Below are positions 12,401 through 24,324 of a stretch of 64,000 nt of DNA, one piece after another. The number at the start of each line of letters is the position of its first letter. Position 1 is the first letter of the stretch. Made by a program: the position numbers and the translations under genes. This DNA is from Podospora pseudocomata (lineage: Eukaryota > Ascomycota > Sordariomycetes > Sordariales > Podosporaceae), in contig NW_026946366.1 in the NCBI RefSeq assembly GCF_035222375.1, forward strand, positions 2,356,001 through 2,420,000. The letters run 5' to 3'. Below the pieces are notes generated by a model. That model saw nothing but the letters and a program-made list of their open reading frames with translations. It had not been told where the DNA came from and did not search any database.

Positions 12401-15400
12401 TGGTGGTGGTAGTGGTGGGTGTCTTGTATCGGCAGTGGTGTCTCCCGGCCTTGGCCCTGTGGTTGACTGTTTCGAATCTTGTCCCAAGCCCGTCAACCTT
12501 GTGGACGACCGAATCCCCTCAGCGCGTGGATGGTTGTGGTTTTACGAGCTTCCAATCGTCCTTTCATTTATGGACCAGTATATTCGGCGACAGTGGGAAC
12601 TCCTGATGGCCGCCCTGTCCCATGGTTAGCCGTCTCACCACGCGCGAGCCTTTCTTGCCCATATTATCATCAGCCACTCATTTGGGTAGTTGCCTCGGTT
12701 GGAAAAGTGCGATGAATGTCTCGCTCAGACACCATTTCATCTCAAAGTCAAGATTGCTTTGTGTCGAAACGCTTTTGACATTTTGTGACGCTTCAGATCG
12801 CGTGTGCGACGACAACTATTGCCATCATCTCCTGCATGGCGCACTGCATGGTGAACCGCACGGCGGCTGGGCGCGCTGTAAGTCGTCCGTTTTTAACGGT
12901 CTCAAACGGAAGGCCACCAGCGATGTTAGAGTAATGTTCGGGAGACCAATGTCACCCTCAGCGGCAGGGGAAACAATAGAGAGAGCACTGTAATATCTTG
13001 AGATGTTTGATGTGAGTCGAGTGCATCATACATACAGATGATCTCTCGAATTGATCTGAGGTCGTTGCTTATCTTCATGAATCCATTCTTTGTTCCTCGA
13101 GGTGAAGATTCCCAACTTCAACCAGAGCGAAACCGTTGCGTCATGGGCCCAAGCTTCTCCTCTCACAACAACCAATCACAGTCGTTTCTTTTCCTGATTT
13201 AGACTGCAGGAACTGTCCTGATGTAGCCTAACGGCTATCGGGGTTTCGTTGGCGTTGCTAAAAATGTTTCATCTGTGGGGTGGCAAGCGACGGGTGAACC
13301 AAAGACCCTGGATCCTGGATCTCGGGCTCCCGAACTAGGACAAGGGTTGTGTAAGGTAAGCATCTTTCAACATCAACAACCATCTGTCAGAAACATCAAC
13401 AATTACCGATTCTGCGAGTAATACCGAGGGGAACAATGACAGCTGAGTCAGTGATACTAACACAATCAGGATGTTTATGTGTAACCAAGATGAGAGCCAC
13501 CATCAAGAATAACAACCACAACAACAAAGATACCTACCGGCAGGCTGACTGCGGATGCGGCTGATTGACTGGGTGGGCTGAGGCCGAGAAGCTTGAAAGA
13601 AGGATCGCAGGGTTGAAAGTTGGGAGCCAGATACGGCGGTCATCGCCTCGTCCTGACTGTTTGGGCTGTTTCCTTTTGGGTGCTCGGTCAACACTCAGCA
13701 AGAGATACCATTCTCTACCCCATCACCACCACAATCCTCGCCCCAAACACACTGGAATTCTGGCTCTACTAATCGAAGCACAAAGACGGCATGTGAACGA
13801 CCAAACCGACACGATGTCTCATACAGTCAAAGTCTCGGCAGTCTTCTGCCGTCAAAAAGCACCTGTTCTAGACTTGATGTCTCGTCTCGGCCTACTCTTC
13901 CCCATCTAGTCCTACCGACATGTCATCGATATGAAATCCTTCCAGACCGTTTCCTCTTCTGGTGTTACCGAGCTGAATTATACCCCAGATCTTTCCTCCG
14001 GATATTTCATGGTGTCGACAATAGCTACCTAGCGGGTGACTACCATCCCCGCCGCTGAAGGTGCCGCATGTTCTCCCGTCCCACGCCGCACACAATGGAC
14101 GGGAAGACAACAGGAAGCAGCAAACCTCTTCCGTTTTTGGGGATTTCTCAGCCTCGTAGGTTTCTCTCCCAGGTCACTCTATCCTGAAAGGTCAGGATGT
14201 GGAATCAGTTCCTCCGATCTGGTCAGCTAATTCAGCCCACCTCATGGTCGGAATCTGAAGAAAAAGAACAATTGTCCCGACCAGCCCAGCCCTTATCTCT
14301 AACATCTCTTTTCTCGAGGCTCCCAAAAGCCAAACCTGATACTTGAGCATGTTAGTTCAGATATCCAAAGTCAGCCCCGTAGCCAAGGCGGCCCGACCAA
14401 CAAGCCTTTTCAACGGCTGGTCTGACTCCCGAACAAGGACCCTGATACACACAGGCGAGAGGCGCAGTTTTCCCCTCAAACTTTGGACCAACCTACCTTA
14501 CCTCCCTCGCCTGCTACTCAGATTTCTTGTCTTTCGCTTTTGGGTAGTTGGCAGTTTCTTGTCTGTCGGGTCGGACCTGTGTCAGCCAACCCACCCGCGT
14601 TGCCGATCCGGGGTGATTTAAGTGCTTACTTTGGATTGTCAAGGATTTGTATACCCCAGCGGTAGTGCTGTTCAGCCGCTCGGTAGCATGGTAACATATG
14701 CTCCGAACGGAGAGTTGTAGAGAGATGGGGTGTTGTGTTGGCATGACATCGGGGATGAGTTTGGATTATGTGTTCTCCATGAGCGGTCCGGGATGAAGGT
14801 AGGGAATATGTTGGCCTCGGACGAATGAGTCTTGGGTGGGACATGTGTAGTATCAAGTCCAAATTCAGCCTTTGGGTATGACAGCCTCATATCTGCAAGG
14901 CTGGCCACCAGAGGGAAAACCGTCAGCAGTGTGCAAGTCCGAATATGGGTAGTTAGCCACCAGCCAAAACGGTCTGATCAGTTGTTTGTTGAGAACAACA
15001 TCTTGATACTGGGCTCCGTTAAGGGATATGCATGCACATCTATCTCGCAGGTAGCCCTCCTCTTGATAAAATCCTGTTCCTGTATCATGACATCCTCCAC
15101 TCTCAGGCACAACCAGTCCAATGGGTGATCACCTGCTGCTCTCACATCTCGGAAAAATTTCCAACTTCACAATCTTTCCCGCAAAGGCAACAAACCACCC
15201 CGAAACCTGCTATCCCACATAAACAACCACATCCCATCTCATCAAAAAACTATTCATAACGGAACGTCCCAAATCAGCAACCAATACCCAAATTTCTGTC
15301 GTCATGATCTCCAATCGGTGGGTGTTGGCAAATGTGACTGTAACCTGCACACTGACGTAACACACCCAACGCTCCAACCAACAATACCCAAAATTGTTAT

Positions 15401-16738
15401 CGTGGCATTTTGCCCAAAAACGTCAACCCATATCAAGCAAATTTAGCCAGTATCAAATCTATAACTTCTGCCAGCTATAGATTGTCAATGAGTGAATTTC
15501 ACACGATTGTCATTGAACCCCTGATTTATCGTCGTACAGTTCTGCACGTGGTACTATAAAAATCTGGGTTGAGATGAAAATCTTGGGTTGCATTTCCTTC
15601 GCCAACGAACCGCTCGCAAAGTGATGAATAGCTACCAAACAAAGCGGTATAAGAAAAGAATGATCGCCTGACTTTTGTTCCGAGTTATGTACTACTTAAT
15701 CAACAATCCCTTTAAGTATACCATCATATATCACCAACAGCCTTCCCTCTTCTCTCCCAATCGAAACATTCTCGAAGCTCTTTCCATTTGAATGCCCTTT
15801 TCCCCCCTCCAACCAATGATGGGAATGGTGAGTGTGCGTGCTCCGACAGCACTGAACATCACAGCCGGAGACTTTGATATATCACCACCGATCCGTAGGA
15901 CCCCTTACCGCAACAACCAAGTCAACAAAAACACCGGTCAATCCTCGACCATCAACCGGACCCCGACCAAACACATCATGACTCGCACAACAAAGTTTGC
16001 CTTTTCATCAAGTAATATTAAGACTGTGTATAGCTGGCACTCGGCCCAACCGGCGACGAGCCCACAAGTTTAGTACAGGGCAACAATATACAGCGTGCGA
16101 AAAGAAAAATTTCAAAAAGCTGAAACAATGAATGCACTCCCTCCCCCCCCGAAACAGACTCCGGCTTGTTGTTTTTTTATCAACTCCGAATGTGGCAAGC
16201 AAAAAAAAAACCCCCGGCTCGCCCCCCCTTCTAAAAAAAACCCAACCGCATCCCAAGATGACCTGGCAGCTCCGGCGTCGTCGCTCATTGATGCCAATCC
16301 CATAAAAGCCATGCGTCCGTCGCCTTAACATACCATACCGCCCAACCCGCCTTGCCCATTAGAAAAGCTACACAGCCCTTGGCCGCCTTGGCCGCCATCG
16401 CCGCCCATTCAGCCACTTTGCCCACTGCCCGTGTATTCTCCCCAGGGCGAGTAATCATGAGAAGCCCCGAATTCGTGATGCAATGTGTATTTTTCCCCGC
16501 GTATAACTCCGTAGATAAATACCGAGATGTCATTATTATGTTTTATTGAGGGGATTAATGCCCCGAGTCCCAAGCGCGGAAAAGAATGCGCCGGAACTCT
16601 CGAGTGCTGCACTCTTCTTTCGTCTATGTTCAGTCGTTGGTGAGACTAACTGAGACTCAGAAACTCGGGCAGAAGCTTCCGTAGCATGGATCAGGAAGGA
16701 TGCGTTCACACCAACACAGCCTCCCCAACCAAGCTGAT
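9425..16738. other. 7.3-kb gene-poor region
   Basis: No open frame here exceeds about 170 codons and none resembles a known protein. Pyrimidine-rich, leader-like sequence on the plus strand occurs at about 10120-10560, yet no substantial frame follows it. Simple repeats include CCAT units near 11683-11707 and a GTGGTGGTGGTAGTGG tract near 12396. AT-rich stretches occur near 15.4-15.7 kb. The last about 180 bases are probably the 3' untranslated region of the elongase. The region could hold long non-coding RNAs or spread regulatory DNA; nothing in the sequence proves either. Confidence 0.45.
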
Positions 16739-17859
16739 TTAGGCCTTGCGGGAGCGAGTAGAACTGCCATTGGTCTTGACACCAGTGGCCTTGACGTCCT
16801 TGCCGTGAATGATGGTGCTCGGGTCGGGAAGAGGAGCCTGGGACATTCTGCGGACAGCCTTGCGGCCAGTGGGGCGCTTCCCATCCTTCTTGTAGGTAGC
16901 GAAGTAGAAGGAGATGAAGAGGAAGAGGTAAGAGCTGAGAATACCGATACCGGAGAAGGCAGCAAACTCCTCACCCGCGCACTTGCCGGCGGAGGGCATC
17001 CAGGGCCAGTAAGCCGAAGTGAAGTAAGTGTACGACGCGAAGTAGACGAAGCCTTTGACGCCAAGTTAGTAACCTTGACCAAAGAGGACCGGGAAGGGCA
17101 TGACTCGAACGTACCAAGATCAATGACGAACTGGATAATCTGGAGACGGGTGATCCACTCCTTCCACCAGATCTTGACGCCACGCGCGCTCTGGAAGTAG
17201 TACCAGTACATGACGACGTGGACGAGGAGGTTGAGGCAGATGACAACCCATGAGACGGCAGTGGAACCGATGAGCTGGGTGTAGCAAAGGAGAGCGGTGG
17301 CGCCGTGGTGGTAGCAGTGAAGGAAGGTGAGAGGCTTCTTCTTGAGGAACAGGAAACAGGTATCCAACAGCTCGAGGTACTTGGTGAGGTAGTTCAACTG
17401 GTTACCGTCAGTACAAAGGCCCAATTCGGCCAGAAGCAGCGGTCAACTCACGTAGTAGAGGACAACCATGGGCTGAGTCCAGCCGCCATCAGCATCGCAG
17501 ATGGCAAAGAAGAGACCCTTGCGAACAACAGTGGGAAGCATCTGCTCGATGAAGAGAGCGAGGAGGATGCCGGAAATGGCGGTCAGGTAAAAGTTGTGGA
17601 TCAGGAAGAGCGTCCGGAGCTTGAAGGGCTCGCGGCTGCGCATGTACTCTCGGCCACCAAAGATGATGGCATAGTAGATGACGATGAAGATGCTCGTTTC
17701 CTTCAGGGTAGACATGGGAGTCTGACCGGGCTGGAAGCGGAAGTCATCGGCAGGGTAGCCAACAACCTTCTCGAAGGCCTTGTTGAAGATGGGCCAGAGG
17801 TGGATGCCGAATGGCCGGTCCAACGTTGGGACCGGCAGCTGGTCGAGAATCGAAGCCAT
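16739..17859 (-). CDS. elo: Very-long-chain fatty acid elongase (ELO/GNS1-SUR4 family)
   Basis: Three exons on the minus strand: 17859-17452, 17397-17115 and 17052-16739, giving 334 residues. The introns are short: GTGAGT...CAG, and GTACGT...TTACTAAC...AAAG. The protein is a multi-pass ER membrane enzyme that condenses malonyl-CoA with acyl-CoA, the first step of very-long-chain fatty acid synthesis for sphingolipids. The ELO signature HCYHHG (HxxHH) follows [13 protein letters not shown], and the KKxxL and MYWYYF segments typical of the family are present. The C-terminal tail is basic (STRSRKA). Upstream, a likely leader intron runs 17989-17899 (CAG|GTAAGC ... CTTCAG), outside the coding part. 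Family is certain; assignment to ELO2 or ELO3 type is not resolved. Confidence 0.95.
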
Positions 17860-19462
17860 TGTGAAGACAAAACGCGATTAAATCTATCGTATGTTCTCCT
17901 GAAGGCGAGGAAGAGCAGTCAGCACGAGGCGTCGGGAGAAGGGGGGAGTACAAAAACACGGTGGACTGGACGGGGTGTTAAGTGCTTACCTGTCACGTTT
18001 TGCTCGGAACACGCGGATGGGAACAAGAGAAGGGAAATGCCGGTTCAGCGGCAGCAAACAACCCAAAGAGAAGAAGAGAAAAGAAGAAACGTCGCGACAC
18101 CCAAGCAGCAGGAACGATTAAGCTGATTACCTTGGGGAGGGGGGGGGGATGCGCCGACAAAGAAGGTTTGCGGAAGGTGGTGATGGTGGAAGTCTGGGGC
18201 ACGGGAAACCAAATATTTTCAGAGACTGGACTGCCCTGGCGCAAAAGGGGAACCCGCGAAGAAGGCTAGCCTCAACCACCTTGGCTCATTTCCAGTTCCT
18301 GCATGTGAAGTCTCATTTTCCAGCTGACAATTTTTCTGCCGGCCCAATCATCGCTTGGCATCTCTCGTCTCACCTTCAGCGCCCCACCGACACCTCGACA
18401 GACCCCGGACCTCGGAATCGAGGAGTGGCCTTGTCCGTGTCCGGTCGAGACTGTCGTTGAAAACCAGAGCAGCGGATAGCCTGCCAAAACCACCTGTTAC
18501 TTCACCTAACGAAACGGTTCGGACACGGAGCCAGACGCTTCATGTGCCAGCACGAGTCGTACGGCATCTTCATACTCACCGTCACCGCGCTGCCTTCGTC
18601 TCCGCGTTGCCCCCCTTTCCACTGCAGACGTTGCCTGACTGAAACCCACATCTCTTGATCTCTCGGCCCTATCGCAGGACGAGCAGGGTGGACACTGCTT
18701 TGTTGTCCTGTTGCCCAGGCCGCCGCCAAATCAACGACAACAAATCCCTCGCCATTGGCCAATTCGCAGTCAGGATCGGCGGGTCGGCGTGCCGTGTGCT
18801 TCGAAGGCCGGAAAGGCCGGATGCCAAGCACACGGAGATTGGACGGCGGCTTGGTTTGCAACCCAACTGTCCCGGTCCCGGTGCCGCCGGTTCCGGGTGT
18901 GTTTCGGAGCTGTCGATGACGTACTTTCATTGCGGGACAAGTGAAAACAAACTTTGTGATTTTCAAAATAAAGAGAGGCGTGTTGGCGGCGGTTGTAACT
19001 TGAGACTACCTCGGGAAATTTTCCTTACAAACAAATCACCAAGTCGTGATCAATGACATCGACTTGATGCTGACTTGCAGATTATGCTACAACCGAGGCG
19101 GCGGCGAGCTTCAGCCACGGCTCAAACATGGCACAAGCCACACAATGGCCCCCCAGAAAAGCTGGAGAAATCGGTCAATTGAATATCTTTGAATGGCGGG
19201 GCCGAGTTTCAACGGTAAAGCTAGTGGATTAAGCAGAAAGATATGCATAACCGAAGATGGTTCGATTCTATTAGCCGTCATTGGCTGGAATACCGCAACC
19301 CACGCACACCTCCAAGCTTCTGATCCCGAGTTTACTGCATCAAATCAATCGTAACCAAGCCACTTCCCCGGCCCAGCCCACCGTCGACGTCGAGCTTCCG
19401 CTGCCTCCTCCCGGTCTCGGATCCTGCACAGAAATCCCCTCTCTCTCTTCAGACCATTCACA
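17860..19462. other. Divergent upstream region of elongase and COX6
   Basis: The elongase (minus) and COX6 (plus) start facing away from each other, 1.6 kb apart. The left part contains the elongase leader with a 91-base leader intron (17899-17989). The CT-rich stretch just before 19463 is a typical fungal leader. No credible gene is seen between them; the 154-codon frame at 18502-18966 has no family resemblance. Confidence 0.6.
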
Positions 19463-20242
19463 ATGTCGGCCTCCCTCCTCCGCATCGCCGCCCGCGGCCC
19501 CTCCAGCGCCTTCTTCCGCACCGTTGTTGCCCGGCCCCAGCCTATCGCTGTGCGCGCTGCCGTCGCCGTCCCCAAGACCTTCAGCACATCGATGCGCATG
19601 CGCTCCGAGCACGCCGAGGAGACCTTTGAGGAGTTTTCTGCTCGGTGAGTGCTGGACTGGCTGTCGAGGGCACCCTGGAAGAGCTTTCGGAAAGCTCTGA
19701 AGCTAGCTTCCTCGACATGACGTGACCCTTGTGCTTGAACCCCATATCTGGGCCTCAGACACCAGCCACAACTATCTTGATACGGCCCATTGGCTAACAT
19801 GAAGCTTTACACAGCTACGAGAAGGAGTTTGACAGCGTTCAGGATGTCTTTGAGCTCCAGGTATGCCTGCCATCTGCAAGCTTGCCAGCGTGCTCTTGCT
19901 AACCCGAAGCTTTCCCCCACCTTGTAGCGCAACCTGAACAACGCTTTCGCCTACGATCTCGTCCCCTCCCCTGCCGTCCTCGCCGCTGCCCTCAGGGCCG
20001 CGAGAAGAGTCAACGACTTCCCCACTGCAGTCCGCGTTTTTGAGGGTACGATCTGCTCTCCCCTTTTTCCATGCGGGATATTCCTACCTCGGTAGACAAG
20101 ATGCTGATATTGTGATATAGGCATCAAGGCCAAGGTCGAGAACAAGGGCCAGTACGAGCAGTACCTTGCTGAGCTCAAGCCCCTTCGTGAGGAGCTCGGC
20201 ATCGAGCTCAAGGAGGACCTCTACCCCGAGGAGGCTAACTAA
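19463..20242 (+). CDS. cox6: Cytochrome c oxidase subunit VI (COX5A/Cox6 type)
   Basis: Four exons: 19463-19644, 19815-19860, 19928-20045 and 20121-20242, giving 155 residues; all junctions are GT-AG and keep frame. The first about 45 residues are basic, Ser/Ala-rich and acid-free, a mitochondrial presequence. The mature part contains the COX5A/Cox6 signature: a YEKEFDSVQDVFELQ segment, the RNLNNAFAYDLVPSP motif, ALRAARRVNDFPTAVRVFEG and the Glu-rich end EELGIELKEDLYPEEAN. The protein is a nuclear-encoded matrix-side subunit of respiratory complex IV needed for its assembly. Length matches fungal orthologues. The 46-base second exon is small but well supported by frame and homology. Confidence 0.96.
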
Positions 20243-20937
20243 ATGCTCGACTATTCATCGACATACTTTCTTGTTCTTTCACTAGACGACGAATTTAAAA
20301 TGCCAACCTCACACGCTTCACCACACATCCATAGACTGCACAGCTGGCTTGGACACTTTGAAGGCAAAAGCTGGCTGCTGCCGGTTCGGTGTGAGAGTTC
20401 ATCATTATGGATACCACTGAAACCCGTCCACCACATCTCATCTCTCTGCCTTGATAGAAAGGAAGGAGATAGATAAAAATCAATGTGTATATTTTCTGTT
20501 ATGGCTGTGTTTTTCTTGCATGTGGTATTGCGGTTGTCCTTGCCTCGCCGAAGACAATAAGCTCGGACAACTGTTTGGGGTTCGGACACTGTCGTGGAAT
20601 TCAAGTTCAGTCACGATGCACTTACACCGTACAGGGAACAGTTAAAAGACTAAGGTCATACGCAGTAACAGGCTCACAATCATGGCAGGCTTTCAGGGTA
20701 GGCACAAGTATTTTTCAACCGTTGTCCTCTATCGCGGGCCAACTAACACCAGGTAGTCTCGAAAGACATTTAACACCATACAATATTTAACCTGCATCGG
20801 AAACATTGATATTGTTCCTTTCCAACATGAACTATTAACCTCATCTTCATAACATGCCAGCCGCTCTTCCCTTTGCCTCATATCCATCACATCTCCCCTC
20901 CAAACTTATTATTCCCAGGCTTCCTCTACCCAAAATC
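20243..20937. other. Convergent 3' region between COX6 and RCC1-like gene
   Basis: Both neighbouring genes end into this 0.7-kb stretch, so it holds their 3' untranslated regions. I see no further gene. Confidence 0.6.
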
Positions 20938-22500
20938 TCACAACCCAACCACCTCCTCCCCCAAAACAGTAAAATGCCCTCCAGCCCCCGTCCACTTAAA
21001 CCTGACCCCCTCCAAACAACCTTTTCTCACACCCACCACCCTCGGCGTCTTGATCTCCTCCTCTTCTCCTCTATGTCCCGTCTGACAACTAGCATTAAAC
21101 CCCCAGGTAACCACCCTCCCATCCACCGTAACAGCGACCCCATGCTCCGCCCCCGCCTCGACCCATCTAATCTTGTCGTTTTCCCCCTCCCCCAGCGGCA
21201 AGATCCTCACCGGACAGGTCACAATCCTCGCCCTACCCCTCCCATCCCTAACCACAAAATCCTCCTCCCATTTTTGTCCCTTTTGTGCTGTCAACGTGTC
21301 AATATCTACCCCCGTGGCGAAAGAGTCAAGCCTTCCCCAGGAGTAGACACTCCCGTCATCCAACAAGCAAAGGCTATGACTATTTCCCCCGGTTAGATAT
21401 TTTATTCTTCGGCCGTTTAGTATCCCCTCTAGGTTGGTAACCCGGGTTGGTGTCGAAATGAATAACCCCCCCCCATCTTCTCCCCGGTTGGAGGTGAGGG
21501 CTCCTGTTTGGGCGTAGTTGTCTAATCCCCAAGCCCACACCTCTCCGTTTTCACCAACGGCAAAACTGTGGTCTGGTCCGGCGGCGATGTCGATGATGTT
21601 TTTTAGTTTTATTTTCCTCGGTGTGACTGCGCAGGAGAGAAGAGAATTTCCGCGTTGGGGAAGACGGCGGCCGAGTTGGCCTTGCTCGCTGCCTAGGCCC
21701 CATGTGTAGACTTGGCCGGTTTTGGTCAGGGCTAGGATGTGGTTACCTCTTGCGGAGATTTTGGTTATGTGTTCAGGCAGGGGGATGGGGAGGGGGGTGC
21801 GTTGGATGGCGGTTTGGGGGGTGAAGAGGGAGACGCCTTGGGAGGAGCGGGTGCAGCCCCAGCCGTAGATTTGGCCGGTGGTGGAGAGGAGGAAGGTGGC
21901 GCTGTCGCAGGCGGTGATTTGGGTCCATTTTGGGGGGTTGATGTTTGGGAAAGGGACGGGGTGGGGGGTGGATTCGAGGGGGTTGATGTCTGGTTCCGAA
22001 GAGGTGGTGGAGGAGTTGTCGTCGTGGAGGGTGAGGTTTTTGAGGTGTTCTTCCAGCCGGGCGGAGCTGGTGTCTCTTCCCAGGGCACCGTTGTCGTTGA
22101 CGCCCCAGGTGAGAATTTCGTTTGTGGAGGTGAGGGCGGCGCAGTGCATACCGCCGACGGCGAGTTGGACTACTTTGTTTTTGATTGTGGGAAATGATCC
22201 CTTTTTAAGGGATTTCTCGGATGGTGATGGGCAGGAGAGGAAAGGGTTGAGTGTTGGGACTCTGACGTCTCCGACGCGGTGGTTGGGGCCGAGGCCGAGC
22301 TCTGCATTGTCGTTGCTTCCTAGGCAGTAGATTCGAAGGTATGGAGTGTTGGCGGGCTCCTCGTCTTGGGCTGCTTGTTGATGGGGTTGTGTTTTGGGCT
22401 TTTTGGAAGGGCGAGAGGCGTTTGCTGGGTCGGCATAGATGATGGATCGTTTGCGGCTAGATCGTCGGGGTGATGTACGGTCACCGTCCATCATTGGCAA
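20938..22500 (-). CDS. Ran guanine-nucleotide exchange factor, RCC1/Pim1/Srm1 type
   Basis: A single exon of 520 residues. The N-terminal about 45 residues are basic (PRRSSRKRS, RPSKKPK), a likely nuclear localisation and chromatin contact region. RCC1 repeats follow, forming a seven-bladed propeller: the first blade carries GSNDNAELGLGP, then GGMHCAALTSTNEILTWG and VNDNGALGRDT, the pattern typical of true RanGEFs rather than of other RCC1-repeat proteins. Later blades show GRGNHILALT-like, GPDHSFAVGENGEVWAWG and GAEHGVAVTVDGRVVTWG repeats. The protein charges Ran with GTP on chromatin, setting nuclear transport and spindle assembly. Blade 2 contains a low-complexity insert. No intron is needed. 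Confidence 0.92.
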   Translation of the reverse strand: MPMMDGDRTSPRRSSRKRSIIYADPANASRPSKKPKTQPHQQAAQDEEPANTPYLRIYCLGSNDNAELGLGPNHRVGDVRVPTLNPFLSCPSPSEKSLKKGSFPTIKNKVVQLAVGGMHCAALTSTNEILTWGVNDNGALGRDTSSARLEEHLKNLTLHDDNSSTTSSEPDINPLESTPHPVPFPNINPPKWTQITACDSATFLLSTTGQIYGWGCTRSSQGVSLFTPQTAIQRTPLPIPLPEHITKISARGNHILALTKTGQVYTWGLGSEQGQLGRRLPQRGNSLLSCAVTPRKIKLKNIIDIAAGPDHSFAVGENGEVWAWGLDNYAQTGALTSNRGEDGGGLFISTPTRVTNLEGILNGRRIKYLTGGNSHSLCLLDDGSVYSWGRLDSFATGVDIDTLTAQKGQKWEEDFVVRDGRGRARIVTCPVRILPLGEGENDKIRWVEAGAEHGVAVTVDGRVVTWGFNASCQTGHRGEEEEIKTPRVVGVRKGCLEGVRFKWTGAGGHFTVLGEEVVGL

Positions 22501-23259
22501 CTTGAGGAGATGGCAAGTGGTTCACAAGATGGAACAGTGGTGGCGTGAATGTGCTGCTAGAGGGAGACTTCAGTCTGGTGTTTGGGAGTGTGAAGAAAGA
22601 GAGAAGTGTGTATGTTTCATGGTGTTCAATGATCAAAAGGACTGGAAATATACAGGATACCTTAAATATTGCTTAAATTTGATGAGAAAACATTGAGTAC
22701 AAAGACTAGATTCAAATCTCCCAGGCAAGTAGGCATCCACTGAAAGAGCGAGCATAGAGTGCGATCGTTTGTCTTGTCTGGTTAGGTAGGCGTTCGGATC
22801 TACATCATGGTGGCAGAGCCTCGGACCCAGGGATCAAATATCGGTTTTGAGCACTGATAATATGCTGTAAACGGAATAAGCTGGTACAATGAGGCCCAGA
22901 TCAAGAACTGAGGCTCTCCCAGTCTCAGCAGCGCTCTTTTCACCACACCATTCTGTACATTTTCTAGGTTATTTGATCCCTGTGATCATTCCAAGATATT
23001 TGAAGTCAATAAAGCTGACAAACACTGATTACAAAGATAGGAAGGCTGTGTCAAAAAGAAATAGTCAAAAATCAGGCACCCATCCACCTCCGCCAATGAG
23101 CGTCCCCCACTTACATGCGCCCATCCTGTTTGGGACTTCATCCAGCAATGTTGCAGTCACCGAGAAAAATCGAGCCCATACGGTTCGGACAGCTTCTGTA
23201 GATAGGTACCTATCTGGTAGGCTTGGATGTCTGTCTTTTCATTTTGTCTACCTAGGGGT
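22501..23259. other. Intergenic, RCC1-like promoter side
   Basis: This stretch lies between the start of the RCC1-like gene (minus) and the end of the CVNH gene (minus). It should contain the promoter of the former and the 3' end of the latter. No further gene is visible. Confidence 0.55.
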
Positions 23260-23819
23260 TTAAAGCGGCTGAGACCAATGACCATAGCACTCGAGCCATC
23301 CGTCCTGGTTGGACACAAATTCATCTAATGTTTTTCATCAAACCACGCATTAGGACTTCAGAAACATCGTGCTGTCTATGCAGCAGAGAACAGAAACAAC
23401 TTACTTAGATTGATCGTCGAGAAGTAACTCTTGAGATTTCCATCCCGGTCTTTGCAACGGCAGCTCATATGGAACGGCGCTTGCATCCCACATTCCACAC
23501 ACGAGTCCGCGTACCCGCCCGGAACACTGTGAATGAGGGGTCAGTACCCGGGTAAGTACTTGTGGATGTGGCAAAAACCAAAGCAAACATACACCCCGTT
23601 CGTCTTGAACAGATTGCCATTGAAATTCGAGATACAAGGATTCAGATCCAGCTTTGACCACCTCATGGTGTTGTACGTGGTCTGGCACTGGGCGACCATC
23701 CAGCGCTGCTCGACAATGAAGAAGGTTCCCGAGCAGCTGCTAAACCAGTGTTGGGCGGTGACATGATCGGCTTCGGCCAGGAATACAGCTGCGGAGCCGA
23801 GTATGGTGGATAGTTTCAT
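23260..23819 (-). CDS. Secreted cyanovirin-N homology (CVNH) lectin
   Basis: Three exons on the minus strand: 23819-23593, 23526-23405 and 23324-23260, giving 137 residues. The introns are GTATGT...CACAG and GTAAGT...ACATTAG, and both keep frame. Residues 1-22 form a signal peptide. The mature part has the two pseudo-repeats of CVNH domains: WFSSCSGTFFIVEQRWMVAQC with LNPCISNFNGNLF, then YADSCVECGMQAPFHMSCRC, KDRDGNLKSYFSTINL and FVSNQDGWLECYGHW. Fungal CVNH proteins bind mannose-type glycans; their role is unclear (defence or wall binding). The open frame alone looks like a 107-residue fragment; the lectin appears only after splicing. An in-frame ATG at 23864 would add 15 residues before the signal peptide and is less likely. 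Confidence 0.88.
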
Positions 23820-24324
23820 GGTGGGAATTATAGAATGTGGAGGTGGGTGGTAAGTAGTGACCAAAGACAGAGAGCAAGTACGGAGAACATCATCTGGCGG
23901 CGTTGTCTCTTATAGCTGAGCAGAATTGTCCAGGAGAGATATCTCATCGAGACCCCTGAGGACTGCCTATTCCACATATGGCACTACAAGAATTTACAAC
24001 TCGCATCGAGTGGCGCTTTCACCAATAGCATCATGAGTTTACGCTCGCTAACGATACTTGGTAACGCAGTAGTGTGGTTGATGCAGTGCACTATCTGCCA
24101 ACAGACATGTAAATGCTCAAGACGATGCTACCTTGTTGGCCCAAACTCTTTCCACCACCACATGCTCAAGATATCACCAGATACAATTCAGGTGGGGCTT
24201 CTTCCAGCCGTGATCCGAATGCCTCCAAGGCCTATCCTGTTCGGAGTGTGGCTGGCAAAGACGTGAACTTTAAAATGAGCTCTCATGTGTCTTCATATGA
24301 TACAACTCTACTCACTATACAAAT
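23820..24324. other. Promoter region of the CVNH gene
   Basis: Half a kilobase between two minus-strand genes. It should carry the CVNH promoter and the 3' untranslated region of the hydrolase gene below. No other gene recognised. Confidence 0.5.

Noticed and set aside
17305-18126. 273-codon plus-strand frame
   Set aside because: Antisense to the first two elongase exons and its leader; no domain.
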